This document shows positions 1-8,363 of a stretch of 46,257 nucleotides of DNA, one piece after another (the stretch's first letter is position 1; the number at the start of each line of letters is the position of its first letter). The position numbers and the translations under genes are program-made. Source of the DNA: an uncultured Bacteroidales bacterium. GTDB lineage: Bacteria; Bacteroidota; Bacteroidia; Bacteroidales; Bacteroidaceae. The stretch is from contig CACYQI010000039.1 in NCBI GenBank assembly GCA_902776455.1, forward strand, positions 1-46,257. Reading direction: 5' to 3'. A model generated the notes under the pieces. The model did no database searches and was not told the DNA's origin. It was given only the letters and a program-made list of their open reading frames with translations.

Positions 1-1
1 G

Positions 2-115
2 AACAGCGACAGGATACGAGCTTTACTCCGCAATGCATTAACCGACAAGATAGACGACCGCGAGACCTTTATGAAGGGTATCGACTATTCGTACTATTAC
101 GAGCAAGAAGACTAA
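2..115 (+). CDS. C-terminal fragment of an unidentified protein
   Basis: The frame is open from the window edge to a TAA at 113-115 and gives 37 residues ending in YSYYYEQED. The 5' part lies outside the window. The composition is charged and polar with no membrane segment. I do not recognise the family. It lies on the opposite strand to, and converges with, the smalltalk/P5 pair, so it probably belongs to the same integrated element. It could still be a chance open frame, because only 37 codons are visible. Confidence 0.4.
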   Translation, partial: NSDRIRALLRNALTDKIDDRETFMKGIDYSYYYEQED

Positions 116-264
116 AGTAAAGGTGAAAAAGTGAAAAGGTAAAAAGGTAAAAAAAGATTTGTATTTCTAATACTTTCTGCCAAACTTCTTTCCGTCCAGC
201 GCTTCAGCAATTATGCCCTGAAATTGTCTTCCGAGCGAATCCGCCATTCTTAACCGACGAAAAA

Positions 265-294
265 TCTCCCTTACCTGCAAAGAGATAAGGGAGA
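265..294. terminator. Hairpin between convergent genes
   Basis: A perfect 9-bp inverted repeat (TCTCCCTTA at 265-273, TAAGGGAGA at 286-294) has a 12-nt loop and is followed on the plus strand by an A/T-rich run ending in TTTTT near 301. It lies between the plus-strand fragment ending at 115 and the minus-strand smalltalk gene ending at 318, as expected of a shared terminator. The rest of 116-317 holds only A-rich short repeats (AAAAGGTAAA type) and no gene that I can see. Confidence 0.5.
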
Positions 295-317
295 AATAGT
301 TTTTCACCTTTTCACCT

Positions 318-428
318 TTATAAAGGTCCGTGGCCCATGCAGGAGGTGGTTGTGATGACGGTCAGGGCGGCTGTGATGGCGGCGACGATGACCTTCAGGA
401 TGATTTCCCAGACGTTGTTCTTTTTCAT
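318..428 (-). CDS. smalltalk family small membrane protein
   Basis: This is a 36-residue protein starting MKKNNVWEIILKVIVAA and ending TTSCMGHGPL. The pattern of a short lysine-rich start, one hydrophobic helix (about residues 8-25) and a TTSCMG tail matches the Bacteroidales small proteins annotated as 'smalltalk', which are found in prophage-like and conjugative elements. Their function is unknown; the Ala/Ile/Val-rich helix implies membrane insertion. The ATG at 426-428 overlaps the TGA of the upstream P5-like gene (ATGA), so translation is probably coupled. A longer upstream frame exists but is only the P5 gene read in another phase. The identification rests on memory of the family pattern. 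Confidence 0.75.
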   Translation of the reverse strand: MKKNNVWEIILKVIVAAITAALTVITTTSCMGHGPL

Positions 429-739
429 AGCTTTTCGTTTTTGTAGAGTTGATAACTTTGGTTGAGTGTTTCTTCGGTGAGGTTCATGCCGCTTTCCAGC
501 CTTGCCATGGCCCCCACGAGCCGCGGCCAGTCGTTTTCGGTGAGCCTTTCTTTGCCGCCGAAGCCTGTGAGCTTGCAGCAGTCGCAGATGTACCTTCGGG
601 TGTCGTTTTCCGTGGGCGGTGCCCAGCGCGTGATGATGTCTTCGATGCATACCAGTTTGTATTTGTCGCGGTAAGTGCGGAAGATGCAGAAAGCGGCTCG
701 GAGGCCCGACTCTCGTCCGCACCGCGAAAAAGTACAAAA
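425..739 (-). pseudogene. 5'-truncated P5-like phage structural/muramidase protein
   Basis: The readable C-terminal part has about 97 codons and contains GLRAAFCIFRTYRDKY, then DIITRWAPPTENDT, then a four-helix-like tail ending YKNEKL. This resembles the C-terminal half of the 'structural protein P5' family in Bacteroidales prophage-like elements, where the same helix follows an N-terminal NPLNIR-type segment. That N-terminal segment is absent. Recognisable homology stops at about 716, exactly where the 90-bp tRNA-Asp-derived repeat (714-803) begins, and an in-frame TGA lies at 740-742 with no ATG in between. The gene was therefore cut by the recombination that created the repeat junction. 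Its TGA overlaps the smalltalk ATG. Confidence 0.65.
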
Positions 740-803
740 TCATGGCGAATGAAACCTCAGTCCACAAGCTGAGGTTTTATTCTTTAACGAGAAGATGTAC
801 TGA
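714..803 (+). repeat. Probable attachment-site copy: tRNA-Asp 3' end plus terminator
   Basis: These 90 bases match 45965-46054 with one difference (G at 768, A at 46019). The first 11 bases are the last 11 of tRNA-Asp, and the rest is the sequence downstream of that tRNA including its terminator. No tRNA body precedes this copy; the sequence to the left is the truncated P5-like gene. This is the expected appearance of the distal end of an element that integrated at the 3' end of a tRNA-Asp gene, with the element on the left and chromosome on the right. Confidence 0.65.
752..786 (+). terminator. Intrinsic terminator inside the attachment repeat
   Basis: The stem AAACCTCAG (752-760) pairs with CTGAGGTTT (769-777) over an 8-nt loop, followed by a T-rich run (TTATTCTTT). 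The identical structure follows the complete tRNA-Asp gene at the right edge, so this is a duplicated tRNA terminator rather than one serving a local gene. Confidence 0.6.
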
Positions 804-855
804 ATTTCCGGCACGAAAGTACACTATTATAATAGGAGCAGAAAGAGACGCTAGG

Positions 856-1254
856 CTATTTGAGAATTACCCAGATTCCGGTTTTTGTTGCACCTTGTTT
901 TTCAATAAAACCATTTTTTCGAAGCAATGAGATTTCGCGTTCAATGGTTCGTTGTGCGATATTCAGTTTTGATGCTAGGGATTTGTCGGTATGTTTATCA
1001 TTTTCCTCAAGTGCCCGTAAGATGACTGACTGGCGTTCTGTGAGCGTCTGTCTTTCTTCAACAGAAACAGCCTTGTTTTGCTCGCCATTTCTCTCGCCAT
1101 TTCTCTCGCCAAGTTGTCGGTAGAAAGTAACATCGGAAAGTAACAAATCCGTATGGAATACTACATCCATCCCAGTTTTCTCTTTCCAGACCAGCATTTT
1201 GTCGAAACCGTAACCACTGTTCTCACTAATCTTGGCAGGCGAGCCGAATTCAGT
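856..1254 (-). pseudogene. C-terminal remnant of an AlbA_2/RecG-like ATP-binding HTH protein
   Basis: The open frame begins after an in-frame TGA at 1255-1257 and reads about 132 residues: a segment with SENSGYGFDKMLVWKEKTG, a low-complexity stretch GERNGERNGEQNK, and a C-terminal winged helix (LASKLNIAQRTIEREISLLRKNGFI). In full-length proteins of this family (AlbA_2 domain, ATPase-like middle domain, HTH tail) the SENSGYGFDKM region sits near the end of a 400-600-residue chain. The AlbA_2 and most of the middle domain are missing, so this is a 5'-deleted remnant. The first ATG (1197) would give 113 residues. A promoter-like box (1281-1288, minus) sits just upstream, so the stub may still be transcribed. 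A shortened functional HTH regulator cannot be excluded. Confidence 0.6.
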
Positions 1255-1280
1255 TCAACAACTTTAGTAAAAGTTTTCCG

Positions 1281-1288
1281 CAAAGGTA
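1281..1288 (-). promoter_or_regulatory. -7 box (TACCTTTG) facing the AlbA_2 remnant
   Basis: The minus strand reads TACCTTTG, matching the Bacteroidetes -7 consensus TAnnTTTG. It lies about 25 bases before the open frame of the truncated gene at 856-1254. No clear -33 TTTG is seen. Confidence 0.4.
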
Positions 1289-1357
1289 CGGACAGAAAAT
1301 TAAACGCGAAAAGACAGATTAACAAGGTGGAGGCATGATTATTCAAAATTATTTTTG

Positions 1358-1365
1358 TACCTTTG
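1358..1365 (+). promoter_or_regulatory. -7 box (TACCTTTG) for the lactonase-like gene
   Basis: TACCTTTG matches TAnnTTTG and lies 19 bases before the ATG at 1384. A TTG start inside the box would give seven extra residues, but the box occupies that position, so the ATG at 1384 is the likelier start and the leader is very short. Confidence 0.6.
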
Positions 1366-1383
1366 CAGGAGAAATCTGAAATC

Positions 1384-2238
1384 ATGGAAAAGATAAAGGT
1401 ACACATTTTGAGGACAGGCGAGGTACGAGTATCGCCTTATTTGCCCTTTGGCGGCGACGATTGCAGCATCATCAAAGCATCCGGTATAACAACCCCGAAA
1501 TCGAAGTGGATATGGCTCCCTGTGTTCAGCTACCTGATTGAACATCCGAAGGGCAAGATACTCTTCGATACGGGGTGGCACAGAGACATGTCGCCCGAAG
1601 GAGAATACGACAGGAAAGCCCAAATCAAATCGCTTGGTTCGTTCTTGCTTTATCAGATCAACCAGGGCCGAATCACCAAAGGCGAGGCCATCAACGAGCA
1701 TTTGGAGCAGATGGGACTGAAGCCATCGGATATCGACTATGTGCTTCTCTCGCATCTTGACTGCGACCATGCCAACGGATTGCGACAGGTGAAGGATGCC
1801 AAGCATATCCTTGTCTCCGAAGCCGAGATGGTGGGCACCACGAGAAAGAACTTCCAGATCTGCATCCGTTTTCAGAAGCGATGGTGGAAAGGCGTTGACC
1901 TGAAAACATTCGACTGGAACGGCACAGAAGGACCAGTCGGCAAGTCGTACGACGTGCTGGGCGATGGCAGCCTTGTGATGGTGAACATCCCGGGCCACAG
2001 CGAAGGACTTTGTGCGCTGAAGATAAGAAATGCTGAAGGCAAGTATGTCCTTCTCTTTGCCGATGGCGGCTATGCCACAAAGTCGTGGAAGGAAATGATT
2101 ACGAGCGGCATCACGCTCGACAAGCAGATGCAGCGACGTTCTCTCCAATGGATACGGGAGCAAAGCATGTCGCCCGACTGCATCGCCTCGTTTGCCACCC
2201 ACGATACAGACGTCAAACCGCATGTTATTGAACTGTAA
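1384..2238 (+). CDS. MBL-fold hydrolase of the N-acyl homoserine lactonase family
   Basis: This 284-residue protein has the metallo-beta-lactamase fold signature: LFDTGWH early, LSHLDCDHANGL in the middle, NIPGHSEG, LFADGGY and ATHDTD later. Family members bind two metal ions and open lactone rings or hydrolyse related esters; the closest named type is the AiiA-like AHL lactonase. One oddity is that the usual HxHxDH metal motif reads HLDCDH, so the second histidine is aspartate. That variant occurs in a subgroup whose substrate is not firmly established, so true quorum-quenching activity is uncertain. There is no signal peptide, so it is cytoplasmic. The acyl-ACP thioesterase follows 11 bases downstream and is probably co-transcribed from the box at 1358. 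Confidence 0.8.
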   Translation: MEKIKVHILRTGEVRVSPYLPFGGDDCSIIKASGITTPKSKWIWLPVFSYLIEHPKGKILFDTGWHRDMSPEGEYDRKAQIKSLGSFLLYQINQGRITKGEAINEHLEQMGLKPSDIDYVLLSHLDCDHANGLRQVKDAKHILVSEAEMVGTTRKNFQICIRFQKRWWKGVDLKTFDWNGTEGPVGKSYDVLGDGSLVMVNIPGHSEGLCALKIRNAEGKYVLLFADGGYATKSWKEMITSGITLDKQMQRRSLQWIREQSMSPDCIASFATHDTDVKPHVIEL

Positions 2239-2249
2239 AAAAGGAAAAC

Positions 2250-2954
2250 ATGTATAGCCTACAATATAAAGTAACGACAAGCACCTGCGACAGCGAAGGA
2301 CGGCTGAAGCTCTATTCGGCCCTCCAGATGATGCAGGACTGCTCGGAGATGTGGATAGACTCAGAGCCAGGCGTCAAGCAGTATTTCGAAGAGCAGAACA
2401 TGGCCCAGTTGTTGGCAACCCGACAAGTGGAGGTCGTCCGTGTCCCCGAATACAAAGAAGAGCTGACGGTAACGAGTACGGTATATGGCATGAAGCCTAT
2501 GTTTGGCTTCCGCAATACGTTCATCTACGACGCTCAGGGCAATCCCTGCTACAAGACTTGGAGCATGGGAGCCTTCGTGGACAAGACTACAGGCAAGCTG
2601 AAACGGGTGGATGATGCCACCATCGCCTCGATGAAGCTGGAGCCGCAGTTGGAGATGAACTACAAGAACCGCCGTATCATCCTGCCCAAGATGGAGGGTG
2701 AGGTGCTGGAGCCTGTCAAAGTGTTGCGTGCCGACATCGACTACAACCGCCATCTGAACAACGCCAACTACATCCGCATGGCTATGGAACTGCTGCCCGA
2801 AGGGTTTGTGGTTCGAGGTCTTCGCGTGGAATATCGCGTACCGGCCAAGTTGGGCGACATGCTGACTCCCACCATCTACAATACGGATGCAGGTATCGTC
2901 GTGGCCCTCTCAGCCGGAGCAGACGTTTGTGCTTTGATGGAGTTTAGCGAGTAA
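2250..2954 (+). CDS. Acyl-ACP thioesterase
   Basis: This 234-residue protein has two hotdog-like halves. The N-terminal half carries YSALQMMQDCSEMW and later FRNTFIYDAQG; the C-terminal half carries ADIDYNRHLNNANYIRMA, the D-x-N-x-H-x-N-N motif typical of bacterial FatA/FatB-type enzymes. It would release free fatty acids from acyl carrier protein in the cytoplasm and so set membrane acyl-chain supply. Length is normal for the bacterial family. The ATG follows the lactonase stop by 11 bases, which suggests an operon. Substrate chain length cannot be read from the sequence. Confidence 0.85.
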   Translation: MYSLQYKVTTSTCDSEGRLKLYSALQMMQDCSEMWIDSEPGVKQYFEEQNMAQLLATRQVEVVRVPEYKEELTVTSTVYGMKPMFGFRNTFIYDAQGNPCYKTWSMGAFVDKTTGKLKRVDDATIASMKLEPQLEMNYKNRRIILPKMEGEVLEPVKVLRADIDYNRHLNNANYIRMAMELLPEGFVVRGLRVEYRVPAKLGDMLTPTIYNTDAGIVVALSAGADVCALMEFSE

Positions 2955-3184
2955 TCAAGACTAAATCTGACTGAATCAACATGATAAAGTCCTATAAGGA
3001 CTAAAAGCGCATGTTATCCACCAACTTCCTGCCAGCAGCATCGCCCTACACAGCACGCGCCTCAACTTTAACCACCTGTTTCCACTTTCCATTTTCCATT
3101 TTCAACTTTCCATTTTCAACTTTCCATGAAGATTTCTACCGTCACCCGTCACTTTTTGCCCTAACAGCGTGAAAATAAGCTAAT

Positions 3185-3212
3185 AGTAGGGTGACAGTAC
3201 TGTCACCCTACT
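3185..3212. repeat. 28-bp perfect palindrome
   Basis: AGTAGGGTGACAGT is followed directly by its reverse complement ACTGTCACCCTACT. More GTCACC/GTGACG motifs flank it (3140-3285), and an AGGTGACGGAGTGACAG stretch near 3265 is a partial inverse of CTGTCACCCCTTCGTCACCT near 3211. This looks like a REP/MITE-type intergenic repeat. An operator is possible but unsupported. Confidence 0.6.
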
Positions 3213-3317
3213 GTCACCCCTTCGTCACCTCGCATCCTATTGAATCACAATGCAATAAGTGGAAAGGTGACGGAGTGACAGTAATTATGCAACATTCACA
3301 CACACACCTCCACATTC

Positions 3318-3364
3318 GTAAGCATTCGACCAAGTACAGGACCTGTACTTGGTCGAATGCTTAC
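3318..3364. repeat. 47-bp perfect inverted repeat
   Basis: Two perfect 23-base arms (GTAAGCATTCGACC... and its reverse complement ...GGTCGAATGCTTAC) are separated by one A at 3341. Twelve bases of the right arm (TCGAATGCTTAC) recur in direct orientation at about 3453. The palindrome lies about 225 bases beyond the zorD stop with no T-run, so it is an unlikely intrinsic terminator. It may be a mobile-element footprint or a recombination site at the island boundary. Confidence 0.7.
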
Positions 3365-3589
3365 CATAAATCTAACAATTGTAGTCGGGTTGCACTATTG
3401 CGACTGCAAAGGTACGACGAAAATACAACTGCTACAACGGGGTATTGTTCGAATGCTTACTGACAACCTCAATCAACGGAGATGTTCACACAAGTAAGCA
3501 AATCCATAGGCGGTGTCAGGGTAGAACACAAACCATGCCAGGATAATTCCCGAAGCAGTTTTTGATATAACGATGATAGAGCTAAAATA

Positions 3590-6343
3590 TCATGACTCGT
3601 TATTGAATAACATACGCCCAAGTTCCTCTGTTTTAACTTCAACTCTTTCTGTTGGGAATATGGTAGAAGTGGCAAGTGATGTCTTTCTAGAAAGCAGCTC
3701 ATCAAGGGTTTCGTCAAAAGCCTTAAATTCCTTATTCACAGCCATAGGATAATAAACATAGACATCTTTTTTCTGTCCGATTCTATAGGCTCTGTCGGTA
3801 GCCTGACTTTCTTTTGCAGGATTCCAATGGCGACTGTAATGAATGACATGGTTAGCGGCTGTAACATTTAATCCCATGCCAGCTGCTATAGGTGACATGA
3901 TGATAACATTAAAACCATATTCAGATTGGAAATCATCAATACTTGCTTGACGAGATTGTCTTCCTGATGCTTGGCGGGAAACGACAGATGGCGTGTCTCC
4001 ATTGATGATTTTTGCAACTACACCATATTTCTCAAGACATACTCTTTGCAGCATCTTTTGGGTTTCCTTGTGTTCTGCAAAAATTATAACCTTTTCATTA
4101 TTAGCTTTTATCTTATCCAAAATAAGGATTGTAGCAAGTAATCTGGCCGAAGACTCAACAAGTTCGTCGTATTTGTGTTCATGAAGAGATCTGTCGTAAA
4201 GGTATGGATGCTCGGAGATTTCTCGCATATCCATAATAGTCACCAACATGTTAGGCTGTATTCCAGTAACATATTTGTTTATAACATTTCGATACGTATC
4301 ATCTTGTATAGAAGGCATTTCAATACGCTCTTTTATTTCGTATTTTTCAGGAAGATCTTTCGCCGCATCTTTCTTCAATCGCCTCATGAAGAATGCGCCG
4401 AGCTTTTCATGCACCTCGTTTCCGAGAGCTATTAAATCTGTATCTTCATTTTTGAGTGGACTCTGGTATTTAGCAGAAAAAGCTTTAGCATTACCCAATA
4501 AACCAGGCACACAGAAGTCCATAATACACCATAGGTCTAATAATGAATTTTCTACAGGTGTACCAGTCATCGCGACTTTAAAATTGCTTTTCAAAGCTTT
4601 AGATGCATTTGTAACAAGGGTGCCAGGAGTTTTAATTTTTTGAGCTTCGTCCAGTATTACGATATCAAATTCAACCGCACAAAAATTAAGCTGTGAAATT
4701 CTAAGTGATTCGTAGCTAGTCAGAATAATGTCCATATTCTGCATCGCGTCAACAACACGCCTATTAAATTGACGAGATACTTCCTTAGATGTAAGCCTAC
4801 TGATACGCATACGAGGCATCTTAAAGAAGCGAGAGTACTCATTCTCCCAGTTTTCAAGTAGAGAAACAGGTGCAACAATCAAATATGGTTTGTGATTGGG
4901 ATATTGTCTAGAATGCCAGTCTATGAAATATAGGATTTGTAGAGTCTTACCTAATCCCATATCGTCTGCCATCAAACATCCGCTAGCTTTGCTGATATAT
5001 AAATGTTGAAGCCAGGCAACGCCTTCCTCTTGATGTTTTTTTAGAGAGAAGTCATCTTGAAGGAAGTTGTTTTTATATAATATGTACCTATCTTCCTTTT
5101 CAATTAACTGGTTTTGAGCAGAAAATCCTACCTGTTCGGCATTTTCTTCTATAATCAACACCTTTCGACCACTTCCTTCTGTTTCTACAGGCTTATTAGG
5201 ATTCTTAAGCTGTCTCTCAGCTGTATCAGCAAGGAAGCGTGCATCTTCTATGTCAATTTGAGTATCTTTGAAGTCCACAAGAGAATTATTTTTATTCTCT
5301 GCTTCTTTTATACAGTGTCTCAAATTCTCCAACTCATCTTCATTGCTGATGTTAATCTTAGTAGTTCCGTTTTCAGGCGTTTCAACTGTGGCCCCAACAA
5401 TCCAACAAGATTTGTATGGACTGATAAACGGATAAAATTTAGGCTTATATACGCCAATTTCTATTACTCTATCACTATATAGTTCAGAAAGGTCAAAAAC
5501 ATCCGGGTCAAAGAACTCTGTAGGATGATCTGTCAATTCTTTAATTTGAACTCGTGTTTTGTGTCGGCCTCCATCCTGTTTGAGCTTTTCAAGATTAGAT
5601 TTTTGTTCTGGGTTCAGTACAACACGGACTCTTTCACCATTTTCTCTCTGCAATGGATACTGACCTTGAACCTTCCTCATTCTATCGAAGGTTCGCTGGA
5701 ATTTGTCATTTTCCTCAATATCTATCGATGGGTCAACAGTAAAACCTTCTTCGTCAGCTCCTACCTCTATTTTAATTTTACCAGGAACATAAACATTCTC
5801 ATTACTGAGGTAACTGTCAAGTTCACACCCAGCTTGGATTGCCAACTCTTTTATTTCAGCGAAACTACGCAAATTAAAGTCGGCAGTTTTCGTTTCAATG
5901 TCATTGCCATTAAACTCTTCGACTTTTCTTAACAATTCAAATTGTTCTTCAGAAAGAAGATAGTCATTATCGGCATAAGAGATTATATTCCCTTGATTTT
6001 CGCAAACGAGCAAATCTCCATCTGGTACATGTGTAAGAAATTCTAGACGATATTTGAACTCAGGAGTATTCAACATTCCTTCGCCTCTAAGTCTCATTGC
6101 CTTATCATATTTCTTGGGAATACCAAGAATGAATTGTTCTTCTTCATCAAGAAGATAAATGTTTTCAAAAGGGACAAGACATCCCGCATCTAAAACCTCG
6201 GCATATCCGTTGTCAACAAGAGTTGCCAATGGAAGGTAATAGATACAATCATCTATCTCTTTCCAGTCGGAGAAGTAAAGCTTTTGACCATTGTAAATAA
6301 CAGAGAAAAGCAACCCATTTGATCCAATGCTACGTTTTAACAT
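3590..6343 (-). CDS. zorD: ZorD-like SNF2-family helicase of type I Zorya
   Basis: This 917-residue protein has an N-terminal region of about 440 residues without clear motifs, followed by a SNF2-type helicase core: DDMGLGKT (Walker A, about residue 456), APVSLLENW, ILDEAQKIKT (motif II, DEAQ, about 564), MTGTPVEN (motif III) and QATDRAYRIGQ (motif VI, about 848). In type I Zorya, ZorD is the DNA translocase/nuclease effector acting on invading phage DNA after the ZorAB motor senses it. The gene begins one base after the zorC stop and is the last gene of the array. It is visibly richer in A+T than hsdR and hsdM. I see no recognisable nuclease motif outside the helicase core. Confidence 0.88.
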   Translation of the reverse strand: MLKRSIGSNGLLFSVIYNGQKLYFSDWKEIDDCIYYLPLATLVDNGYAEVLDAGCLVPFENIYLLDEEEQFILGIPKKYDKAMRLRGEGMLNTPEFKYRLEFLTHVPDGDLLVCENQGNIISYADNDYLLSEEQFELLRKVEEFNGNDIETKTADFNLRSFAEIKELAIQAGCELDSYLSNENVYVPGKIKIEVGADEEGFTVDPSIDIEENDKFQRTFDRMRKVQGQYPLQRENGERVRVVLNPEQKSNLEKLKQDGGRHKTRVQIKELTDHPTEFFDPDVFDLSELYSDRVIEIGVYKPKFYPFISPYKSCWIVGATVETPENGTTKINISNEDELENLRHCIKEAENKNNSLVDFKDTQIDIEDARFLADTAERQLKNPNKPVETEGSGRKVLIIEENAEQVGFSAQNQLIEKEDRYILYKNNFLQDDFSLKKHQEEGVAWLQHLYISKASGCLMADDMGLGKTLQILYFIDWHSRQYPNHKPYLIVAPVSLLENWENEYSRFFKMPRMRISRLTSKEVSRQFNRRVVDAMQNMDIILTSYESLRISQLNFCAVEFDIVILDEAQKIKTPGTLVTNASKALKSNFKVAMTGTPVENSLLDLWCIMDFCVPGLLGNAKAFSAKYQSPLKNEDTDLIALGNEVHEKLGAFFMRRLKKDAAKDLPEKYEIKERIEMPSIQDDTYRNVINKYVTGIQPNMLVTIMDMREISEHPYLYDRSLHEHKYDELVESSARLLATILILDKIKANNEKVIIFAEHKETQKMLQRVCLEKYGVVAKIINGDTPSVVSRQASGRQSRQASIDDFQSEYGFNVIIMSPIAAGMGLNVTAANHVIHYSRHWNPAKESQATDRAYRIGQKKDVYVYYPMAVNKEFKAFDETLDELLSRKTSLATSTIFPTERVEVKTEELGRMLFNNES

Positions 6344-6344
6344 C

Positions 6345-8363
6345 CTATTTAATATTGATAGTCATATATGAGGATAATGCTAAGTCTTGTTTGAACAAGA
6401 GACCACCACCTGCTTGTTTGATATAACCTACTATAAACTCTTGTTTTGAGGCCAATGCGTAAACGATAGTATTCCATCCGTCCGAATTAGTCCCTTTTAT
6501 CCAGATATTTCCAAATGGCAAGTTGTTGCCATTGATGCCTCTTACTTTCACAAATCTCTTAGTCTTATATATGTGGACATAAAAGCCATCATCATTTGCC
6601 ACGACTCTGCAAATATCAAAGAAGAAATACTTGCTAGTTCTAGAGTAATTGATATTACCTTTATACTTGGTTTCGGTTATTGGAAGGGTAGTAAGCTGAA
6701 GTTCAGGCTTTGGTTCTGATTTATATTCCTGTTTTGGCTCTTGCCTTGTTTGTGATAGAGCGTTCGAAGGGGAATGATATCTTTGCTGAGATGAAGCCTT
6801 AACAGGTTCACCAAAAAGGTCTAATTGCATGGGATTAGTTGTCCTTTCGGATTTGTTCAACGCAACTTTAACTTCAGGCTGAGGTTTTCTTATTTGTTCT
6901 TGTTGGGGTAGAGGTTGAGCTGTAAAGATGTCATCGTATAATGCATCAAAGAAAGGAGAGCCATAACTAGAACTTGTTATAACATTGAATTCCAGCCAAG
7001 ATTTCAATCTATCTTTCCAATTTCCTTTATGATACAATCGTCCTTCATCATTATAATTGTTGTACCAATAATCACTTTTTACAAGCATGTCCATCGATGG
7101 CTCTTTTAGCTCACTGATAGAAGAAATGGTCCTAGCTCCTTGTTTAAGGAACTTTATCTTTCGATTGTCTTGCTTGTAGGCATAAAGACAGCCAGTATCC
7201 GAGAATTCTATAAGAATATAATCTTTAATGTTCAATATTAAGGCAGAGGTTTGAGAAATCCTGGAATTAGTTTCAATGAAATGCCTCCTGAACAAAGATC
7301 CTATTCTCGAATCATTCTGAAGGATGTGCTTTGTTATATCCGAGCCAGCAATCCTAAAACCTCTAACGTATTGGACATAGTCCAACCAGAATTTCTTTCG
7401 TTCTCTATCTTGCACACAAATTTCGAAGAATGTTTCAATAATCCTTCGCGTAAACCATAAGTTCACTTTTTGCATGGTTTCTTTTAATTTCAGTGCTTCA
7501 TCTGCAGTTGCACCAATGAAAGGAGCCCATGTTTTCGTTAGAGTAACGTCACCCAAAGTGCGATTGATGAAGTTGCTGAGCTGAGTTTGTTTCATGGGGT
7601 CAGCTTCATCGTCAGCTTTCTTTACAAGATCAGCAAATACAAGCTGTTTAGTTCTTTGATTATTGTGAATGCGAAAAAGCTCTTCTAGAGTGTTCTCATC
7701 CAGCGTTTTTTTTGCATTATATTTGATTATAACATCAGAGAAATATGACTGGGAAATAGCTGAATTTTTGAAGCCAAGTAATTTGGGAGCTTCACGGACG
7801 TCTATTTTTTTGCTTATGAGAAGATATGCCAACCTTTCAGGTCCGGCTTCTTCAAACATATTTGCATGATTTTTCAGCGTATTATATCTCTGATTGTTGT
7901 CTTCATATTCCTGAAGTTTTTCTATGATAAGTTGAGAAGTGCTCACCCTCTGGTGTGGTTTAATCAGACACCAGGAATTCATCAAGTAAAATATCAAGCC
8001 ATTAAAATAGATATTTTTCCATCCCTTTTCTAACAACTTCAATGCGTAATCAAAAGCAAGCTCTTCATCTTGGAGCTTCATCATGTAGTATGAAACAATA
8101 CGTAGTTCACGCATTGTCCAATCCTCCATAACAATTTCTTTTTTCAAAGCTGCTTTTACAACCTTATACAAAACTTCATCAATAGAATGTTTAGACACAT
8201 TAATACCTCCATCGGCTAACATTCGTTCTTCGATGGATTTCAATTGGCGCAAGTTTGTATTGATGACTTTTTCCGTTTGATAGTCATCAACCAATTTTGC
8301 CAACAAATGAAAATCCGTTAGCACATCTTTGTTTAAGCCAAGAAGTGTATAAGCGTCATTCAT
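6345..8363 (-). CDS. zorC: ZorC-like protein (EH_Signature type) of type I Zorya
   Basis: This 672-residue soluble protein is largely helical in appearance over the first 480 residues. A Pro/Gln-rich linker follows (about 490-570, with repeated KPEPK/QEPKQE elements), then a C-terminal segment of about 90 residues. The segment around residues 240-340 (ADEALKLKETMQKVNLWFTR and DRERKKFWLDYV) fits the EH_Signature domain of ZorC, which works with ZorD in the cytosol. The assignment rests mainly on gene order zorA-zorB-zorC-zorD and protein size; motif evidence is moderate. Its ATG overlaps the zorB stop by 8 bases, and zorD follows after one base. Confidence 0.8.
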   Translation of the reverse strand: MNDAYTLLGLNKDVLTDFHLLAKLVDDYQTEKVINTNLRQLKSIEERMLADGGINVSKHSIDEVLYKVVKAALKKEIVMEDWTMRELRIVSYYMMKLQDEELAFDYALKLLEKGWKNIYFNGLIFYLMNSWCLIKPHQRVSTSQLIIEKLQEYEDNNQRYNTLKNHANMFEEAGPERLAYLLISKKIDVREAPKLLGFKNSAISQSYFSDVIIKYNAKKTLDENTLEELFRIHNNQRTKQLVFADLVKKADDEADPMKQTQLSNFINRTLGDVTLTKTWAPFIGATADEALKLKETMQKVNLWFTRRIIETFFEICVQDRERKKFWLDYVQYVRGFRIAGSDITKHILQNDSRIGSLFRRHFIETNSRISQTSALILNIKDYILIEFSDTGCLYAYKQDNRKIKFLKQGARTISSISELKEPSMDMLVKSDYWYNNYNDEGRLYHKGNWKDRLKSWLEFNVITSSSYGSPFFDALYDDIFTAQPLPQQEQIRKPQPEVKVALNKSERTTNPMQLDLFGEPVKASSQQRYHSPSNALSQTRQEPKQEYKSEPKPELQLTTLPITETKYKGNINYSRTSKYFFFDICRVVANDDGFYVHIYKTKRFVKVRGINGNNLPFGNIWIKGTNSDGWNTIVYALASKQEFIVGYIKQAGGGLLFKQDLALSSYMTINIK

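Larger units (their letters stand above)
2955..3589. other. Gene-free spacer with palindromes and short repeats
   Basis: No gene is recognised in these 635 bases. The spacer holds a run of imperfect TTTCCATTTTCAAC-type repeats (about 3080-3127), several GTCAC/GTGAC motifs at 3140-3285 in both orientations, the 28-bp palindrome at 3185-3212 and the 47-bp palindrome at 3318-3364. A further direct copy of TCGAATGCTTAC occurs at about 3453. The spacer separates the thioesterase from the 3' end of the Zorya operon and is likely to be one edge of the defence island. Confidence 0.5.

Noticed and set aside
3469-3717. Small minus-strand frame at the 3' end of zorD
   Set aside because: It overlaps zorD in another phase and shows no family features.
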